This document shows, piece after piece, positions 63,291 to 64,000 of a stretch of DNA of 64,000 nucleotides. Position numbers and translations under genes: made by a program. The stretch is from Bacillota bacterium (lineage in GTDB: Bacteria; Bacillota; Negativicutes; CTSoil-072). Every line of letters starts with the position of its first letter. Positions within the stretch are counted from its first letter, which is position 1. The notes below the pieces were generated by a model. It was not told where the DNA came from, made no database searches, and was given only the letters and a program-made list of their open reading frames with translations. The stretch covers positions 186,001 through 250,000 of the forward strand of contig JAGFZV010000001.1 in assembly GCA_017889545.1 (NCBI GenBank). The letters run 5' to 3'.

Positions 63291-64000
63291 ATGATGAAGA
63301 AAATTGCCGTATTGGGTTCAGGCACTATGGGACACGGCATCGCCGAATCCTTTGCCATGTACGGTTATGAAGTGAATTTATACGATACGGATGCAAGCCG
63401 CCTGGAGTCTGCAAAAAGTGAGATTAAAGCGGAATTGGAACTGTTGGCGGAAGAAGATTTTATTACTGCGCAAGCCATTCCCGGCATCCTTGACAACGTT
63501 CATCTCTGCACCGACTTAAAAGAAACCGTCGCCGACCGCGACTTCGTCATCGAAGCTGTGCCGGAAATATTGGAATTGAAACAGAACCTATTTAAGCAAT
63601 TGGATGAATTGTGTCCGGAACATACCGTTCTGGCCAGCAATACCTCCAGTTTAAAACTGGATCTGATGATGGCGCTGGTCAGCGAAAAGCGCCGCCAGCG
63701 GATGATGGTCTGTCATTGGTATAACCCCGGTCATTTGATGCCGATTGTTGAACTTTCTTGCTTCGGCAACATGCCGGCGGAAATTTACGAGGAAGTGGCG
63801 CAAATGTTCGCCGCTATCAAAAAGCAGACGGTAAAAGTACTAAAAGACGTACCCGGCTTGGTTGCCAACCGGATTCAGCAAGGCGTTGCCCGTGAAGTAT
63901 TTTCCATTATCGAGCAAGGAATTGCTGCTCCGGAAGACGTCGACAAGGCCTTGAAATTTGGACCGGCGTTCCGTTATGCCACCACCGGACAATTGGAAGT
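63291..64000 (+). CDS. 3-Hydroxyacyl-CoA dehydrogenase-family protein (3' end outside window)
   Basis: 236 codons are visible and the frame is still open at the edge. Nucleotide motif VLGSGTMGHGIAESF lies near residues 7-21, an acidic YDTD follows for NAD preference, and the catalytic region is CHWYNPGHLMPIVELS, then VPGLVANRIQQG. It is coupled to the kce gene (21-bp gap, AAGGAG site). It probably oxidises a 3-hydroxy acid or its CoA ester to the beta-keto form used by the cleavage enzyme. Confidence 0.85.
   Translation, partial: MMKKIAVLGSGTMGHGIAESFAMYGYEVNLYDTDASRLESAKSEIKAELELLAEEDFITAQAIPGILDNVHLCTDLKETVADRDFVIEAVPEILELKQNLFKQLDELCPEHTVLASNTSSLKLDLMMALVSEKRRQRMMVCHWYNPGHLMPIVELSCFGNMPAEIYEEVAQMFAAIKKQTVKVLKDVPGLVANRIQQGVAREVFSIIEQGIAAPEDVDKALKFGPAFRYATTGQLE

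Noticed and set aside
1-64000. tRNA, rRNA, CRISPR arrays, insertion sequences, att sites, replication origin
   Set aside because: Looked for and not seen. No cloverleaf, regularly spaced repeats, transposase or integrase motifs, or DnaA-box clusters stood out on either strand.

Overview
The window looks like a chromosomal segment of an anaerobic, Gram-negative-type Firmicute, most likely Negativicutes (Sporomusa/Selenomonas side). Four things point there. (i) A housekeeping block keeps the gene order known from the oriC-proximal yaa/yab region of Bacillus: decarboxylase, tmk, yaaR, holB, ricT, trmN6, rsmI, abrB, metG, tatD, a 3D/G5 protein, rnmV, rsmA. (ii) A fold-III lysine/ornithine decarboxylase of the Selenomonas type is present; in that lineage cadaverine decorates peptidoglycan. 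(iii) There is a secretin (CpaC), which needs an outer membrane. (iv) There is sigma-54 control of ferredoxin- and CoA-based anaerobic metabolism. No rRNA, tRNA, CRISPR array, IS element or prophage was seen. Most genes lie on the minus strand.

Layout. 1-4.0 kb: end of a Clp-fold (SDH-type) membrane protease and a tripartite tricarboxylate transporter (tctC-tctA-tctB). 4.4-5.3 kb: a YitT membrane protein. 5.3-17.6 kb: the yaa/yab housekeeping block. 17.7-27.5 kb: a probable operon of a large unknown membrane protein, CpaC secretin, CpaE-like receiver-ATPase, DegS-type kinase, DUF4392 and DUF192 proteins and a GGDEF/EAL protein, with no pilus motor or pilin genes. 27.6-31.7 kb: lysine decarboxylase, cyclophilin, IclR regulator and dicarboxylate symporter. 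32.0-33.0 kb: an AbrB-family membrane protein. 33.1-45.5 kb: a short-chain 3-oxoacid/butyrate module (hbd, thiolase, CoA-transferase, a second dehydrogenase, AtoE-type transporter), electron-bifurcating NfnAB, and an AtoC/AtoS-like two-component system. 45.7-53.7 kb: the complete trpEGDCFBA operon plus aroF, behind a Trp T-box whose 3' half is duplicated. 53.7-56.6 kb: modAB, a divergent HTH/periplasmic-binding-like regulator and a possible small Cys-rich gene with its own promoter and terminator. 56.7-59.3 kb: 2-oxoacid:ferredoxin oxidoreductase korDABC. 59.5-64.0 kb: two different beta-keto acid cleavage enzymes (BKACE/Kce) flanking a PAS sigma-54 activator, then a 3-hydroxyacyl-CoA-dehydrogenase-family gene running off the edge.

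The most interesting signal is regulatory. Five near-identical -24/-12 elements (TTGGCAT-N5-[T/A]TGCA[T/A]) precede the CoA-transferase operon, the atoE operon, nfnAB and both kce genes, and two sigma-54 activators are encoded among them. This ties beta-keto acid cleavage (releasing acetoacetate), acetoacetate activation, thiolysis/reduction and NADPH/ferredoxin balancing into one inferred catabolic regulon whose primary substrate is not known. All functional calls come from reading motifs in the translated sequence; no database search was run.
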